A stretch of 45,509 nucleotides of DNA, from positions 1 through 45,509 of the forward strand of contig JAUXSA010000058.1 of the NCBI GenBank assembly GCA_030681615.1, written 5' to 3'. The notes beneath the pieces are model-generated. The model searched no databases. It worked only from the letters and a program-made list of their open reading frames with translations, and had not been told where the DNA came from. The DNA is from Bacteroidota bacterium (GTDB taxonomy: Bacteria > Bacteroidota > Bacteroidia > B-17B0 > Aurantibacillaceae). The position numbers were made by a program, and so were the translations under genes. This document shows, one piece after another, positions 34,653 through 44,253 of this stretch; the stretch's first letter is position 1, and each line of letters begins with the position of its first letter.

Positions 34653-36791
34653 ATGAAAAAACAATTACTACTTGGTTCGGCCTTATTAGCAGCAATAAGT
34701 GTCTATCCACAACTCAAGCAAAGGCCCGTTAGTGTTGGAAACATTTCCAGCCAAATTGCGGCTAAATTTGCAATGGAGCCAGCTAATGCTGTAACAACTT
34801 TAAAGCAAGTTACTGGTCCGGAACTAAACCCAGCTGAGTCAGAAAAATCAGCAAGTTTACCTCCATCTACTATTAACTGGAATTTATTGACCGGTTCAAT
34901 GAATATTTATGGTATGTTGTTAAGTGAATCACAACCATTACAATATAACGATAATGTAAACGCCATTTCATATATCCACAGAAAAAGTGCTACTTATACG
35001 CCAAACCCTGCAGTGCCTGCATCTGCAGCAGCGGGTGTTATCGTAGGTATGGTAAGTACTAACTGGGGTGCAACCTTTGATAGTACATGTATCTGGTCAA
35101 ATACAGTTGATTGGGGCCGTTACCCACATGGAGGTATCTACAGCCCGGCAGGAAATACTAATATTGCTAACGCATACATCGTTGGTGTAGGTCCAACTGT
35201 AGCAGGTTCAACTTTTTCTGGAAATTTTTACGCCAGCAAACAATTAAACGTGTTTGATAATGTTGCAAGTGCTGCTCCAAATGCACAACAATTCTTCCCG
35301 TTTGCTCAAACAGGATCGGTTACAAATCACGGTTGGTCTCGTTGTTCTTTTGTATCAACGGATGACGGTATAGTTCGTTCAGCTGGATTACTTCAGGCAG
35401 ATAATACAACTCTTGCAGCTTTAAGAGGTTATGCAATTGCTAAAGGTGTTTTCACAGGTGGCACGTTTACCTGGTCTACTGATACTATTATTCCACCGGC
35501 TGCCATCGAGCCAGCAACTAATGATAAAGTTTTAGGCTTTGCTCCGCAAATGGCCTGGAACGAATCAGGAACTGTTGGTTATTTTGTTACAATCGGTTCT
35601 CTGGCTACTGCAGTTAACTCAAACATTGGTCAACATCCAATTATTTATAAAACTACAAATAGTGGTACAAGCTGGTCATTATTATCAGGAATTGATTTCA
35701 ACAGCGTTGCTATGAAGCCAATTTTAGATCATTTAGCGCCAACAAACGCTGATACACTTGTTGCTTCTCCTTTCTTCTCTGATTGGGATATTACAGTTGA
35801 TGCTGATAACAAATTACACTTAGGTGCAGTTATGTTTAGTCATTCTTCTATTCACCTTGACTCATTAAATTTCTTACAACAATGGTCAAATGGCGGCGAA
35901 CTTTACCGTTGGGGTCATACTCCTGGTAACCGTCCGTATTTATATGATTTTATTGGTGATGGAACAGGTCCATGGAGTTTTGTAACTGTAGATTCTATTT
36001 CTTCTGAACAAGCTGGTGCTTCATCTGGAGATCCGGGTTTCAACGAAAATCCATGGGATCCAACAGGAACTGGTGGTTCTAAAACAAATAACGTTGATCA
36101 CCGTATTCAATTAGGCCGTACGCCTGATGGACAATACCTTACTTTTGCATGGGTAGAATCTGACACTAACTTTACAAATGGTGGAAGAAAATACAATTCT
36201 ATTCCAAACATTAAAACACGTTGTATGGCTATTGGTTCTGGAACAAATATGTACCAGGTATCGCCAACTGAACTTAACGTAACTAAGGTTGCTGCAGGAA
36301 CAGGAACAGCAAATACAAACGTTGCTAATCGTGCTACCATGAGTTATATGTCACCAACTACCGGTTCTGCTGCAGTGTCTGGTAATACAGTAGATATTCA
36401 TACGCCATTAGTAATTACTAACAGTAATCCATTCTCTCAATTAACTAACAATACTACCTGGTATCAAAACGGTAAATTATCGTATGTATTCTCATCAATA
36501 ACTACCACGGTTAATGGTGTTGCTGAGAATTCTAACAGTGCAAGCAACTCGGTTATTTATCCTAACCCTGCTTCTAACAATGCTGTTTTAGCAATTGATC
36601 TGAAAGATAATTCAACAGTTGATGTGGTTGTTTTAAATACGATCGGACAAGTTGTAAAAACTAACAGAACTCAAGGACAAGTTGGTGCTAATGGCATTAA
36701 TATTGATCTTACAGGTTTATCAACCGGTATTTACATGGTAAATGTTAAAGTTGGTAATGCTACAAGCACTAAAAAATTAGTGGTACAATAA
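34653..36791 (+). CDS. T9SS-secreted protein of unknown function, paralogue 1 of 3
   Basis: 712 residues. The signal peptide MKKQLLLGSALLAAISVYPQ is nearly identical to those of the other two copies. The body (about 60-620) has propeller-like cues such as TTNSGTSWSLLSGIDFN, FSDWDITVDADNKLHL, YRWGHTPGNRPYLYDFIGDG and WVESDTNFTNGGRKYNSIPN, but matches no family I can name. Residues about 635-712 are a T9SS type A sorting domain (VIYPNPASNNAVLAIDLKDN to STKKLVVQ). The gene is closest to paralogue 3. A strong terminator follows, so it is a single-gene transcript. Codon use suggests high expression. A surface adhesin, shed protein or enzyme are all possible. Confidence 0.93.
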   Translation: MKKQLLLGSALLAAISVYPQLKQRPVSVGNISSQIAAKFAMEPANAVTTLKQVTGPELNPAESEKSASLPPSTINWNLLTGSMNIYGMLLSESQPLQYNDNVNAISYIHRKSATYTPNPAVPASAAAGVIVGMVSTNWGATFDSTCIWSNTVDWGRYPHGGIYSPAGNTNIANAYIVGVGPTVAGSTFSGNFYASKQLNVFDNVASAAPNAQQFFPFAQTGSVTNHGWSRCSFVSTDDGIVRSAGLLQADNTTLAALRGYAIAKGVFTGGTFTWSTDTIIPPAAIEPATNDKVLGFAPQMAWNESGTVGYFVTIGSLATAVNSNIGQHPIIYKTTNSGTSWSLLSGIDFNSVAMKPILDHLAPTNADTLVASPFFSDWDITVDADNKLHLGAVMFSHSSIHLDSLNFLQQWSNGGELYRWGHTPGNRPYLYDFIGDGTGPWSFVTVDSISSEQAGASSGDPGFNENPWDPTGTGGSKTNNVDHRIQLGRTPDGQYLTFAWVESDTNFTNGGRKYNSIPNIKTRCMAIGSGTNMYQVSPTELNVTKVAAGTGTANTNVANRATMSYMSPTTGSAAVSGNTVDIHTPLVITNSNPFSQLTNNTTWYQNGKLSYVFSSITTTVNGVAENSNSASNSVIYPNPASNNAVLAIDLKDNSTVDVVVLNTIGQVVKTNRTQGQVGANGINIDLTGLSTGIYMVNVKVGNATSTKKLVVQ

Positions 36792-36817
36792 TTTAATTTT
36801 TTCCGGTATCGGAAATT

Positions 36818-36852
36818 AAAAACCCGCGCTATTAATAGCGCGGGTTTTTTTA
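36818..36852 (+). terminator. Rho-independent terminator after paralogue 1
   Basis: AACCCGCGCTAT-TA-ATAGCGCGGGTT, a perfect palindromic stem flanked by A- and T-runs, 26 bp after the stop. Confidence 0.93.
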
Positions 36853-37028
36853 TTGACCAAAGCTATTTGGTTTTATAAGATTTATTTTATACCTTAGCTA
36901 AGTAATCTCCAATTACACAAAAACCCTATTTTTTCTTGCTCAAATTTTATTGAATTAATTCATTTTAATTTAATAAATTGCTTATTGAAAAAAACGAGTT
37001 AAATTTTAAAACATATAAATCAAATACC

Positions 37029-39140
37029 ATGAAAAAACAATTACTACTCGGTTCAGCATTATTAGCAGTAATAAGTGCTTTCCCACAAAATGGCAAAATA
37101 AAGCCAAACCCCTCTGGTATACAAAATACCCAATTAATCGCCAAACTTAAATTTGCTGAAGAATCAGCAAGTTCCCGTAGCGCGATCCCTCAGGTTACTG
37201 AAGCGCCAATTGAATTAAATGGTGCTTCAAAAACAAGCGCTATTAATACCTGGGCTAAGATATCGGGATCTGGTAATATTTTAAACTCTACCATTTCTTT
37301 TGGTAATCCATTACAGTACAACGATGAATTAAATACTGTTACATTCATTCACCGTATGAACAAAACGTATCCCGTAACACCCACACCCGTTAGTACAGCA
37401 ACCAGTGGTGTTATCGTTGGTATGATCACAACAAATTGGGGTACAACATGGGATAGTACCGTGCTTTGGTCAAATAACAGCGAGTGGGGGCGTTACCCGC
37501 AAGGTGGTGTTTATAATCCGCCGGGAAACACCAATGTTAGCAACGCTTACATTCTTGCGCAAGGCCCTACTACAGGGGCAGCCACAGGTTGGTTAGGTAA
37601 TTATTATGCCAGCAGACAAATGGGTTCTGCCAATTATAGCAATACCATTACAACAGTTCCTGGTGAGATGCAATGGATGTCAAAAAACGGACCATTTCCT
37701 CCGAACTTAAACAGACATGATTTTGCTGCGTATTGTTTTACTTCTACAGATGATGGAAAAGTAAGAACAATTGGCGGGATCACTGATGAGTCTGTTGCCG
37801 GTGATAGCGCTGTAATGCTTGTTACAGGAAGTTTTAATGCAGGTACATTTTCATGGGTAGGAACTCAATTTAATCCTCCATCAGTTATAAATTCTAACAC
37901 CTTAGATGACGAGTGGTTATCGCGACCAATGACCGCCTGGAATGAAAGCGGCACAACGGGATACGTTATGGTGATTGGAGCAAGAGCCGGCGCTACCGGT
38001 TCAAACAAAGGATACCAACCTATCGTTTATAAAACCACAAACTCTGGTACATCATGGAGCTTGTTACCGGGTATTGATTTTAACAGCGGTGCATTTAATC
38101 ATGTTTTAGCACCCCTTGATTCTGCAGACAGCTTTGGCGTAAAAACCAAAGTAATTCCATTTTTTAACTGGATAGAAGGTATAGATATTGCTGTTGATGC
38201 TAATAACAAATTACATATTTTTACTTCTATTATTCCAAGTTCTATCGATCACCCTGATTCGCTTGCTTATGTTGGCGCGTATTCGATCCAGGGAGAGCTT
38301 TACAGATGGCCTCATGTTCCTTCTCAACGCCCGTATTTATATGATTTTACCGGCGACGGTACAGCTGCATGGAACTGCATAACTGTAGATTCAATGTCAA
38401 GCGAAGGCCCTGCAGGTCTTTCAACAGGTAATGGTTTTGCAGATAACCCTTGGGACACTGACGCAAGTGGAAATAAATGTAGAGTAGATGCACGTTTACA
38501 ATTAAGCCGCACACCAGATGGACAGTACCTTGTTTATACCTGGGGCGAATCTGATTCTAACTTTACGAATGGTGGAAAAAAATGGAATAATATTCCAAAC
38601 GTAAAAGCACGCTGTTATTCAGTTTTAGGTAATTCAGTACATCCGGTAGAGATCAATGTTACAAAACCGGCAATAGGAGCTAATCCAAACGTTTCAAACC
38701 GTGCTATGTATCATTTTGCTTCACCAACTACGGGTACGGCAATTTCAACTCCTGGAGGGCCAAGAATGACCATGCCAATTACTGTTACTAATGGTAACCC
38801 CTATACACAAACAGCACCGCAACACTGGTACATGTCTGCCGATCTTAATTTTGGATCTGTTGGAGTTGCAGAAAATGCATTAGCAAGTGCAAATAATAGT
38901 ATTGTTTATCCAAACCCTGCTTCTGATAATGCGGTTTTAGCAATTGATCTTAAAGATAATTCTAATGTTGATATTACTGTTTTAAATACAATAGGCCAGG
39001 TTGTAAAAACTAAAAAAGCACAAGGTCAGGTTGGAGAAAATACAATTAATATTGATCTGACTGGATTAGCAACAGGTATTTACATGGTAAATATTAAAGT
39101 TGGAAATGCAAACAGTACAAAAAAATTAGTAGTTCAATAA
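37029..39140 (+). CDS. T9SS-secreted protein of unknown function, paralogue 2 of 3
   Basis: 703 residues from the ATG at 37029; a TTG 51 bases upstream is in frame but gives a poor N-terminus, while the ATG gives MKKQLLLGSALLAVISAFPQ. It is the most divergent of the three: the middle has its own insert with EMQWMSKNGPFPPNLNRHDF, but retains TSTDDGKVRTIGG, TTNSGTSWSLLPGIDFNSG, YRWPHVPSQRPYLYDFTGDG and ESDSNFTNGGKKWNNIPN. The C-terminal T9SS domain is almost the same as in the other copies. Function is unknown; it is clearly derived from the same tandem duplication. Confidence 0.93.
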   Translation: MKKQLLLGSALLAVISAFPQNGKIKPNPSGIQNTQLIAKLKFAEESASSRSAIPQVTEAPIELNGASKTSAINTWAKISGSGNILNSTISFGNPLQYNDELNTVTFIHRMNKTYPVTPTPVSTATSGVIVGMITTNWGTTWDSTVLWSNNSEWGRYPQGGVYNPPGNTNVSNAYILAQGPTTGAATGWLGNYYASRQMGSANYSNTITTVPGEMQWMSKNGPFPPNLNRHDFAAYCFTSTDDGKVRTIGGITDESVAGDSAVMLVTGSFNAGTFSWVGTQFNPPSVINSNTLDDEWLSRPMTAWNESGTTGYVMVIGARAGATGSNKGYQPIVYKTTNSGTSWSLLPGIDFNSGAFNHVLAPLDSADSFGVKTKVIPFFNWIEGIDIAVDANNKLHIFTSIIPSSIDHPDSLAYVGAYSIQGELYRWPHVPSQRPYLYDFTGDGTAAWNCITVDSMSSEGPAGLSTGNGFADNPWDTDASGNKCRVDARLQLSRTPDGQYLVYTWGESDSNFTNGGKKWNNIPNVKARCYSVLGNSVHPVEINVTKPAIGANPNVSNRAMYHFASPTTGTAISTPGGPRMTMPITVTNGNPYTQTAPQHWYMSADLNFGSVGVAENALASANNSIVYPNPASDNAVLAIDLKDNSNVDITVLNTIGQVVKTKKAQGQVGENTINIDLTGLATGIYMVNIKVGNANSTKKLVVQ

Positions 39141-39173
39141 TCCTAAAGGTTGCCTTTGATATAAATAAATTTC

Positions 39174-39210
39174 TAAAAAGCCATGTTGTTTATACAACAT
39201 GGCTTTTTTA
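39174..39210 (+). terminator. Rho-independent terminator after paralogue 2
   Basis: AAAAGCCATGTTGT-TTAT-ACAACATGGCTTTT, a 14-bp perfect stem with a tetraloop and a T-run, 33 bp after the stop. Confidence 0.93.
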
Positions 39211-39367
39211 TACGATCTATTTCTGTTAAAACATTAATTAGTTCGGTTATATAAATTTTATTTTATATATTAGTTAAATATCTCCAAAACAAAATCTTAG
39301 TTTTAATGTTCTTAGAAAAGAGTACAATTAATTTAAATACATAATTAATACCTAAAACCAAATAAAC

Positions 39368-41512
39368 ATGAAAAAACAATTATTACTTGGTTCGGCCTTA
39401 TTAGCAGCAATAAGCGTCTTTCCACAAAACGGGCATATTAAACAAAGGCCTGTGGGCATAGAAAATATTGCCGGAAGAATAGCTGCAAAATTTGCTATTG
39501 AACCTACTAACGGAGGTTTTCAGGGTTTAAAACAAGCGCCCGGACCAATTTTAAATCCAGCGTCAGAGCCTGAACAATATTCATCCGCGGCTTTACCACC
39601 GTCTACTATAGGTTGGAAATTGCTAACCGGCTCAATGAACATTTATGGCATGTTAGTTAGCCAATCAAAACCATTACAATACAATGATAATATAAACGCA
39701 GTTTCTTTTATACATAGAAAAAGTTTGAGCTATACAGCGCTTCCAGCCCTTCCGCCAAACGCGCAAGGTGGAGCGATCGTAGCCATGATCAGTTCTAACG
39801 GTGGTGCAACTTTTGACAGCACTTGTATTTGGGCTGATGCTAATAACTGGGGACGTTACCCGCAAGGTGGAATTTATAACCCGGTTGGAAATACAAATAT
39901 CGCCAATGCATACGTTGTAGGTACCGGCCCAACAGTTGCAGGATCTTTATTTTCTGGTAATTTTTATGCCAGTAAACAATTGAACGTGTTTAATAATACG
40001 GCCAGTGGTGCTCCAAATGCACAACAATTCTTCAATTTCACTTCTACACCAAGTGTTGCTAATCACGGTTGGTCACGTTTTGGTTTTAGCTCTACGGATG
40101 ATGGCGTTGTGCGTTCATTAGCGTTACTTCAGGCTGATAATACCACTCTTGCCGCTTTAAGGGGTTACGCCATTGTAAAGGGTGTTTTTAATGCGGGAAC
40201 ATTCACCTGGTCTACGGATAGTATTATTCCACCGGCTCTTGTTGAACCAACTTCAGGTGATAAAGTTTTAAGTTTTGCGCCGCAAATGGCCTGGAACGAA
40301 TCGGGAACTGTGGGTTATGTTGTTGCATTAGGATGTTTAGGTACGGCTGTAAATTCAAATATTGGTCAGCACCCTATCATTTACAAAACAACTAACTCTG
40401 GCGTAAGCTGGTCTTTATTACCTGTTATTGACTTTAACAGCCCTGCTATGACTCCCATTCTGGATCATATAGCTTCAACAAATGCTAACACAACAATTAC
40501 TTCTCCATTTTTTAGCGATTTTGATATTACCGTTGACGGTAATAACCGTTTGCATATTGCCGCAACTATGTTCAGTCATGCTTCTATCCATGCTGACTCA
40601 TTAAACTATTTGCAACAATGGTCAAATGGTGGCGAACTTTACCGTTGGGGCCACACACCTGGTAACCGTCCATATTTATATGATTTTATTGGTGATGGTA
40701 CTTCTGCATGGACCTATCAAACTATTGACTCTTTATCTTCTGAAGAAGCAAGTCCGCAAACAGGTGGAAATGGTTTTAACGAAAATCCATGGGACGCTAC
40801 AGGAACAGCACCTGCTGTTAAAACAGATAATGTAGATTCACGTATCCAGTTAGGTCGTACACCAAACGGGCAATACATTACTTTTACATGGGCAGAATCT
40901 GATACTAATTTCACAAACGGTGGCAGAAAATATAACTCAATACCAAACATTAAATCACGTTGTATGTATGCTGCACCATTTGGTTTCCAGATCTCCCCAA
41001 CAGAACTTAATGTAAGTAAAGTTGCTGTAGGAACAGGTACAGCCAATACAAATGTGGCCAACCGCGCTACCTTACATTACACCTCACCAAAAACGGGTGT
41101 GGAAGCTGTTATAGGAAGTACCGTAGATATTGTTACACCGATTACGGTTACCAACAGTAATCCATTTGCGCAATTAACCAATAATACAACCTGGTATCAA
41201 TTTGGTAAACTATCGTATGCTTTCCCTACAATTGGTTTATCACAAGCGTCACAAAGTAGTTTAGGTAATATTGAGATCTATCCTAACCCTGCTTCTGGTG
41301 AGGCTGTATTGGCAATTAATTTAGAAGATAATTCAAGCGTTGAGGTTACTGTTTTAAATACAATAGGACAAGTTGTTAAAACTAACAAAGCTCAAGGGCA
41401 AGTTGGAGAAAACACTATTTCAATTGATCTTAGTGGATTATCAACCGGTATTTACATGGTAAATATTAAAGTTGGAAATGCATCGAGTACTAAAAAATTA
41501 GTAGTTCAATAA
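39368..41512 (+). CDS. T9SS-secreted protein of unknown function, paralogue 3 of 3
   Basis: 714 residues. The signal peptide MKKQLLLGSALLAAISVFPQ is identical to paralogue 1 apart from one residue. The body follows paralogue 1 closely (LPPSTIGWKLLTGSMNIYGM, GNFYASKQLNVFNNTASGAP, YRWGHTPGNRPYLYDFIGDG, ESDTNFTNGGRKYNSIPNIK). The T9SS type A domain is about 635-714 (EIYPNPASGEAVLAINLEDN to SSTKKLVVQ). Leader DNA just before the ATG shares the run cctaaaaccaaata with paralogue 1. A terminator follows. Function unknown. Confidence 0.93.
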   Translation: MKKQLLLGSALLAAISVFPQNGHIKQRPVGIENIAGRIAAKFAIEPTNGGFQGLKQAPGPILNPASEPEQYSSAALPPSTIGWKLLTGSMNIYGMLVSQSKPLQYNDNINAVSFIHRKSLSYTALPALPPNAQGGAIVAMISSNGGATFDSTCIWADANNWGRYPQGGIYNPVGNTNIANAYVVGTGPTVAGSLFSGNFYASKQLNVFNNTASGAPNAQQFFNFTSTPSVANHGWSRFGFSSTDDGVVRSLALLQADNTTLAALRGYAIVKGVFNAGTFTWSTDSIIPPALVEPTSGDKVLSFAPQMAWNESGTVGYVVALGCLGTAVNSNIGQHPIIYKTTNSGVSWSLLPVIDFNSPAMTPILDHIASTNANTTITSPFFSDFDITVDGNNRLHIAATMFSHASIHADSLNYLQQWSNGGELYRWGHTPGNRPYLYDFIGDGTSAWTYQTIDSLSSEEASPQTGGNGFNENPWDATGTAPAVKTDNVDSRIQLGRTPNGQYITFTWAESDTNFTNGGRKYNSIPNIKSRCMYAAPFGFQISPTELNVSKVAVGTGTANTNVANRATLHYTSPKTGVEAVIGSTVDIVTPITVTNSNPFAQLTNNTTWYQFGKLSYAFPTIGLSQASQSSLGNIEIYPNPASGEAVLAINLEDNSSVEVTVLNTIGQVVKTNKAQGQVGENTISIDLSGLSTGIYMVNIKVGNASSTKKLVVQ

Positions 41513-41533
41513 TAATAAATAATTTTCTTAAGG

Positions 41534-41565
41534 ATCCGCGTTGTGAATAACAGCGCGGATTTTTT
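41534..41565. terminator. Terminator between paralogue 3 and the convergent ClC gene
   Basis: ATCCGCG and CGCGGAT form a 7-bp stem with a 13-base loop, partly closed further by TTGT/AACA, followed by a T-run on the plus strand. It sits 21 bp after the stop and directly abuts the stop of the convergent gene. Confidence 0.8.
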
Positions 41566-43345
41566 ATTCTAAAGAAGTATTGATAAGTACTTCCCTGTAT
41601 TTTTCGAGGATAGAAGATTTTGAGATAAAGCCTTCGTATTTTCCATTAAACACAACAGGTATATTCCAAAGGTGCGATTCGTCAAAACGTTTCATAGCCG
41701 AGGTAATATCGTCTTTGTCGGTAATAATATTTGTTGGCGCCTGCATTAATTCTTTTACAGTTATTGTATCGTACAACTCCTGTTTAAACATTATATCACG
41801 TATATCGTCAATAGTTATTAAGCCTTTTAGACGTCCCTTTTTATCAATAACCGGAAAGATATTACGTTTGGACGTTGAGATCAATTCCACTAATTTTCTA
41901 AGTTTTACATCTATTGGGATCTGAGAAAAATCATGTTCAACTAATTTAGATATTTCAATATTGCTTAATAAATATGAATCGGTATTGGTTACAATTATTT
42001 TTTCTTTTCTGGATAGTTTGAGCATATCAATATTTAACGGCATAAAATATTTTGATACAGCATAACTTAAAGCAGAAACGATCATTAAAGGAATAATTAA
42101 TTCATAGCCACCTGTAATTTCGGCAATAATAAATATTCCTGTTAAGGGTGCATGAAAAATACCACTTAATACGCCGGCCATAGCAACAATAGTAAAATTA
42201 CTTACAGGTAATTCAAAACCCAGGTCAGTAGATACAGATGCAAAAAGAAACCCAACAAAGGCGCCTGTAAATAATGATGGGGCAAAATTACCGGCGTTGC
42301 CGCCACTTCCTACAGTAAATGCAGTAGCAATTGGTTTTAATAATATAACTACAACTAAGCTAAGATATATAAGCGGTTTTGACATAGCGCCAAAATAAAG
42401 GGCCGAACGGTTAAAGACAGCATCCGTGTTGATATTGGAAAGGAATTTAATACTGGCATAACCTTCGCCAAATAATGGAGGCACCAGTAAGATCAAAATA
42501 TATAAGCCTATTCCACCAACAAAGATCTTTAAAAGAGCGTTGTCTTTAAATTTTTTAAAGTAATCTTCTGTTGCCATAAATATTTTTGAGTAATAATAGG
42601 AAACCACTCCGGTTAGGCAACCAAGCAAAATATAAAACGGCACATTATAATAATTAAAAACCTCTTGTAGTTTAAACTGCAGTAACAGATCTTCTTGTAA
42701 AATTATTTTAGAACATAACGCCCCCGAGGCTGACGCAATTAAGATGGGAATAAACGCAGAAATGTTTGCCTCTACCAAAAGAACTTCAAGCGCAAATAAA
42801 ACGCCGGCAATAGGTGTATTAAAAGCCCCGGCAATACCGGCGGCCGCGCCACAAGCCAAAAGTAGTGTGCGTTCTTTATAAGTTAACTTGTACGTTCGCC
42901 CAAAATTAGAGCCAATGGCCGATCCTGTTGTTACGATCGGTGATTCTAAACCACCCGATCCACCAAAACCAACGGTTAATCCGCTTGTTATAATATGACT
43001 GTAAGTTTGATCTTTTGGAAGTATGCTTGATTTTTTTGCAATGGCATAAATAATATTAGCTAAGCCCTTACCAAGTTTATTGCCATTTAAATAATGAATA
43101 AATAAAGCACATAAAGCAATACCGATTATAGGAAAAGCTGCTATAATAAATTGATTATTTGAAGAAACTATTCCAATGCCACCTAATAACCAATGTACAA
43201 ACAGCTTTAAAAGCACCGCTGCCAGGCCAGCCGTTAAACCAATTAAGATAGCGCCAAAAATAACAAATTGCTTAGGGCTAAGTCTTTGTTGGATAAGAAT
43301 GATCAACTTATTACCTGTAAAAAGAATATTTAATAAGAATTTCAT
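41564..43345 (-). CDS. ClC-family chloride channel/antiporter with C-terminal CBS pair
   Basis: 593 residues. The N-terminal two thirds are the ClC transmembrane core: GFGGSGGLESPIVTTGSAIG, containing the proton-gate glutamate E134 (as E148 in ClC-ec1), GAAAGIAGAFNTPIAGVLFA, and GSGGNAGNFAPSLFTGAFVG near the second half. The C-terminal third (about 455-585) is a pair of CBS domains (IFPVIDKKGRLKGLITIDDI, DESHLWNIPVVFNGKYEGFI). Presence of E134 favours the Cl-/H+ exchanger type over a passive channel. CBS domains commonly bind adenine nucleotides and may regulate activity. It stands alone. Confidence 0.95.
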   Translation of the reverse strand: MKFLLNILFTGNKLIILIQQRLSPKQFVIFGAILIGLTAGLAAVLLKLFVHWLLGGIGIVSSNNQFIIAAFPIIGIALCALFIHYLNGNKLGKGLANIIYAIAKKSSILPKDQTYSHIITSGLTVGFGGSGGLESPIVTTGSAIGSNFGRTYKLTYKERTLLLACGAAAGIAGAFNTPIAGVLFALEVLLVEANISAFIPILIASASGALCSKIILQEDLLLQFKLQEVFNYYNVPFYILLGCLTGVVSYYYSKIFMATEDYFKKFKDNALLKIFVGGIGLYILILLVPPLFGEGYASIKFLSNINTDAVFNRSALYFGAMSKPLIYLSLVVVILLKPIATAFTVGSGGNAGNFAPSLFTGAFVGFLFASVSTDLGFELPVSNFTIVAMAGVLSGIFHAPLTGIFIIAEITGGYELIIPLMIVSALSYAVSKYFMPLNIDMLKLSRKEKIIVTNTDSYLLSNIEISKLVEHDFSQIPIDVKLRKLVELISTSKRNIFPVIDKKGRLKGLITIDDIRDIMFKQELYDTITVKELMQAPTNIITDKDDITSAMKRFDESHLWNIPVVFNGKYEGFISKSSILEKYREVLINTSLE

Positions 43346-43731
43346 CGATTTTAAATTTACGCAAAAGATTTAAAAATGACTGGATTAAAGCATAGAGTTA
43401 CACACATTTTATTTAAATTCCCCAATCTTTAACATATTTCGGTTAGTATGATTTAGTATATAACGGTTCTTAGTATGACGCATTTTTATGTAAACACGGG
43501 GTTGTTAAGAAAAACAAGTGCCAAAAAAATGGATAAAAATGCCTATTAATGATCATGGAAAAAAATTTCTAAACGTAATCATTGTAAAAAAGTATCAAAA
43601 AACCAATTTTCTAATTTTTTTAGGATTAATGTTATGCACTATTTTTTTCTTAAAAAAAGCATGTTTTGAGCGAAAATTACCCCTAAAACTTTGAGAAATT
43701 ATGCTAATTTTAACGCTTTTGACGATTTTCT

Positions 43732-43762
43732 GCCTTCTTAGTCATCCTGTGACTGAGAAGGC
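43732..43762 (+). promoter_or_regulatory. Hairpin upstream of the epimerase copies
   Basis: GCCTTCTTAGTCA (43732-43744) faces TGACTGAGAAGGC (43750-43762), 13 bp with one G-T wobble, loop TCCTG. There is no T-run after it, so it is more likely a protein- or RNA-binding site or a relic than a terminator. Confidence 0.5.
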
Positions 43763-43850
43763 GAAGCTATTATTATACTAACTAGCTGACTATTAAATAT
43801 TTACAATTTTATATGTCAAAAGCAAGCCTTAATTATTAAATTATTTTTGT

Positions 43851-43881
43851 ATTGCCATTACTTAAAGTAGTGTTTAATTTG
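43851..43881 (+). promoter_or_regulatory. Promoter candidate for the epimerase locus
   Basis: ATTG (43851-43854), 19 bases, then TTAATTTG (43874-43881), each with one mismatch to the Bacteroidota TTTG-N19-TAnnTTTG pattern. The ATG of the truncated epimerase copy is at 43889. No equivalent promoter is visible in front of the intact copy. Confidence 0.5.
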
Positions 43882-43888
43882 ATTTTAT

Positions 43889-44167
43889 ATGTCATATCCT
43901 AAAATAACTAACTCCAGGGTTTTGGTAACCGGCGGTGCCGGGTTTATTGGTTCGAATTTATGCGAACATTTGTTACAACATTCAAATGAAGTAATTTGTT
44001 TAGATAATTTTTCAAAGGCCGATTTGCTGAACGCGTTAGCACACAACGTGAGGGGGCCTATTAAAATTTTGTGTAAAAAATCTTATGCTTCAAACGCGTT
44101 GATATTTGCGCGTAGACGATTTTTGCCTCTCGCGAAGCGCTTAAATCGTCAGCTTGATGCGTTATGA
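43889..44167 (+). pseudogene. Truncated NAD-dependent epimerase copy interrupted by a repeat
   Basis: The first ~42 codons code for the NAD-binding start of an epimerase ([20 protein letters not shown], then VICLDNFSK), clearly related to the intact copy at 44254. They include a 25-base run (43989-44013) identical to 44357-44381, while the rest of the two starts is only moderately alike. After DNFSK the frame runs into the palindromic element at 44022-44233 and ends at 44167 with unrelated residues. The missing part includes the catalytic YxxxK, so no enzyme can be made. It is probably a paralogue that lost its 3' part when the repeat arrived. Confidence 0.85.
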
Positions 44168-44233
44168 TTTTTAACAAAATTTTAAGTAGCCTTGATTTTT
44201 TGGTTACTTTTTGATCAAGCAAAAAGTGACGCC
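44022..44233. repeat. Palindromic intergenic repeat element (Bacteroidota type)
   Basis: The outer arms taaaattttgtgtaaaaaatc (left, about 44060-44081) and gatttttaacaaaatttta (right, 44166-44184) are imperfect inverted repeats. An inner pair GACGATTT (44115-44122)/AAATCGTC (44143-44150) and a third hairpin GTTACTTTTTG-atcaag-CAAAAAGTGAC (44203-44230, one mismatch) complete it. The motifs (gcgcgtagacgatttttgcc, cgcgaagcgc, aaaaagtgacgcc) resemble a repeat family often seen between genes of sphingobacteria-like genomes; that link is from memory. It has no transposase. Confidence 0.75.
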
Positions 44234-44253
44234 AAATTAAAGACGAATATTAA

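Larger units (their letters stand above)
43346..43888. other. 543-bp AT-rich gap before the polysaccharide locus
   Basis: No gene is visible. It contains a hairpin at 43732-43762 and a promoter candidate at 43851-43881. The rest is A/T-rich with no coding pattern on either strand. Confidence 0.6.

Noticed and set aside
43970-44020. tRNA-like ggttcgaat text
   Set aside because: The ggttcgaatt string lies inside the epimerase coding sequence and no cloverleaf can be folded around it; no tRNA was found elsewhere.
43889-44167. A functional small protein
   Set aside because: The second half is translated repeat DNA, and the catalytic YxxxK part of the epimerase is gone.
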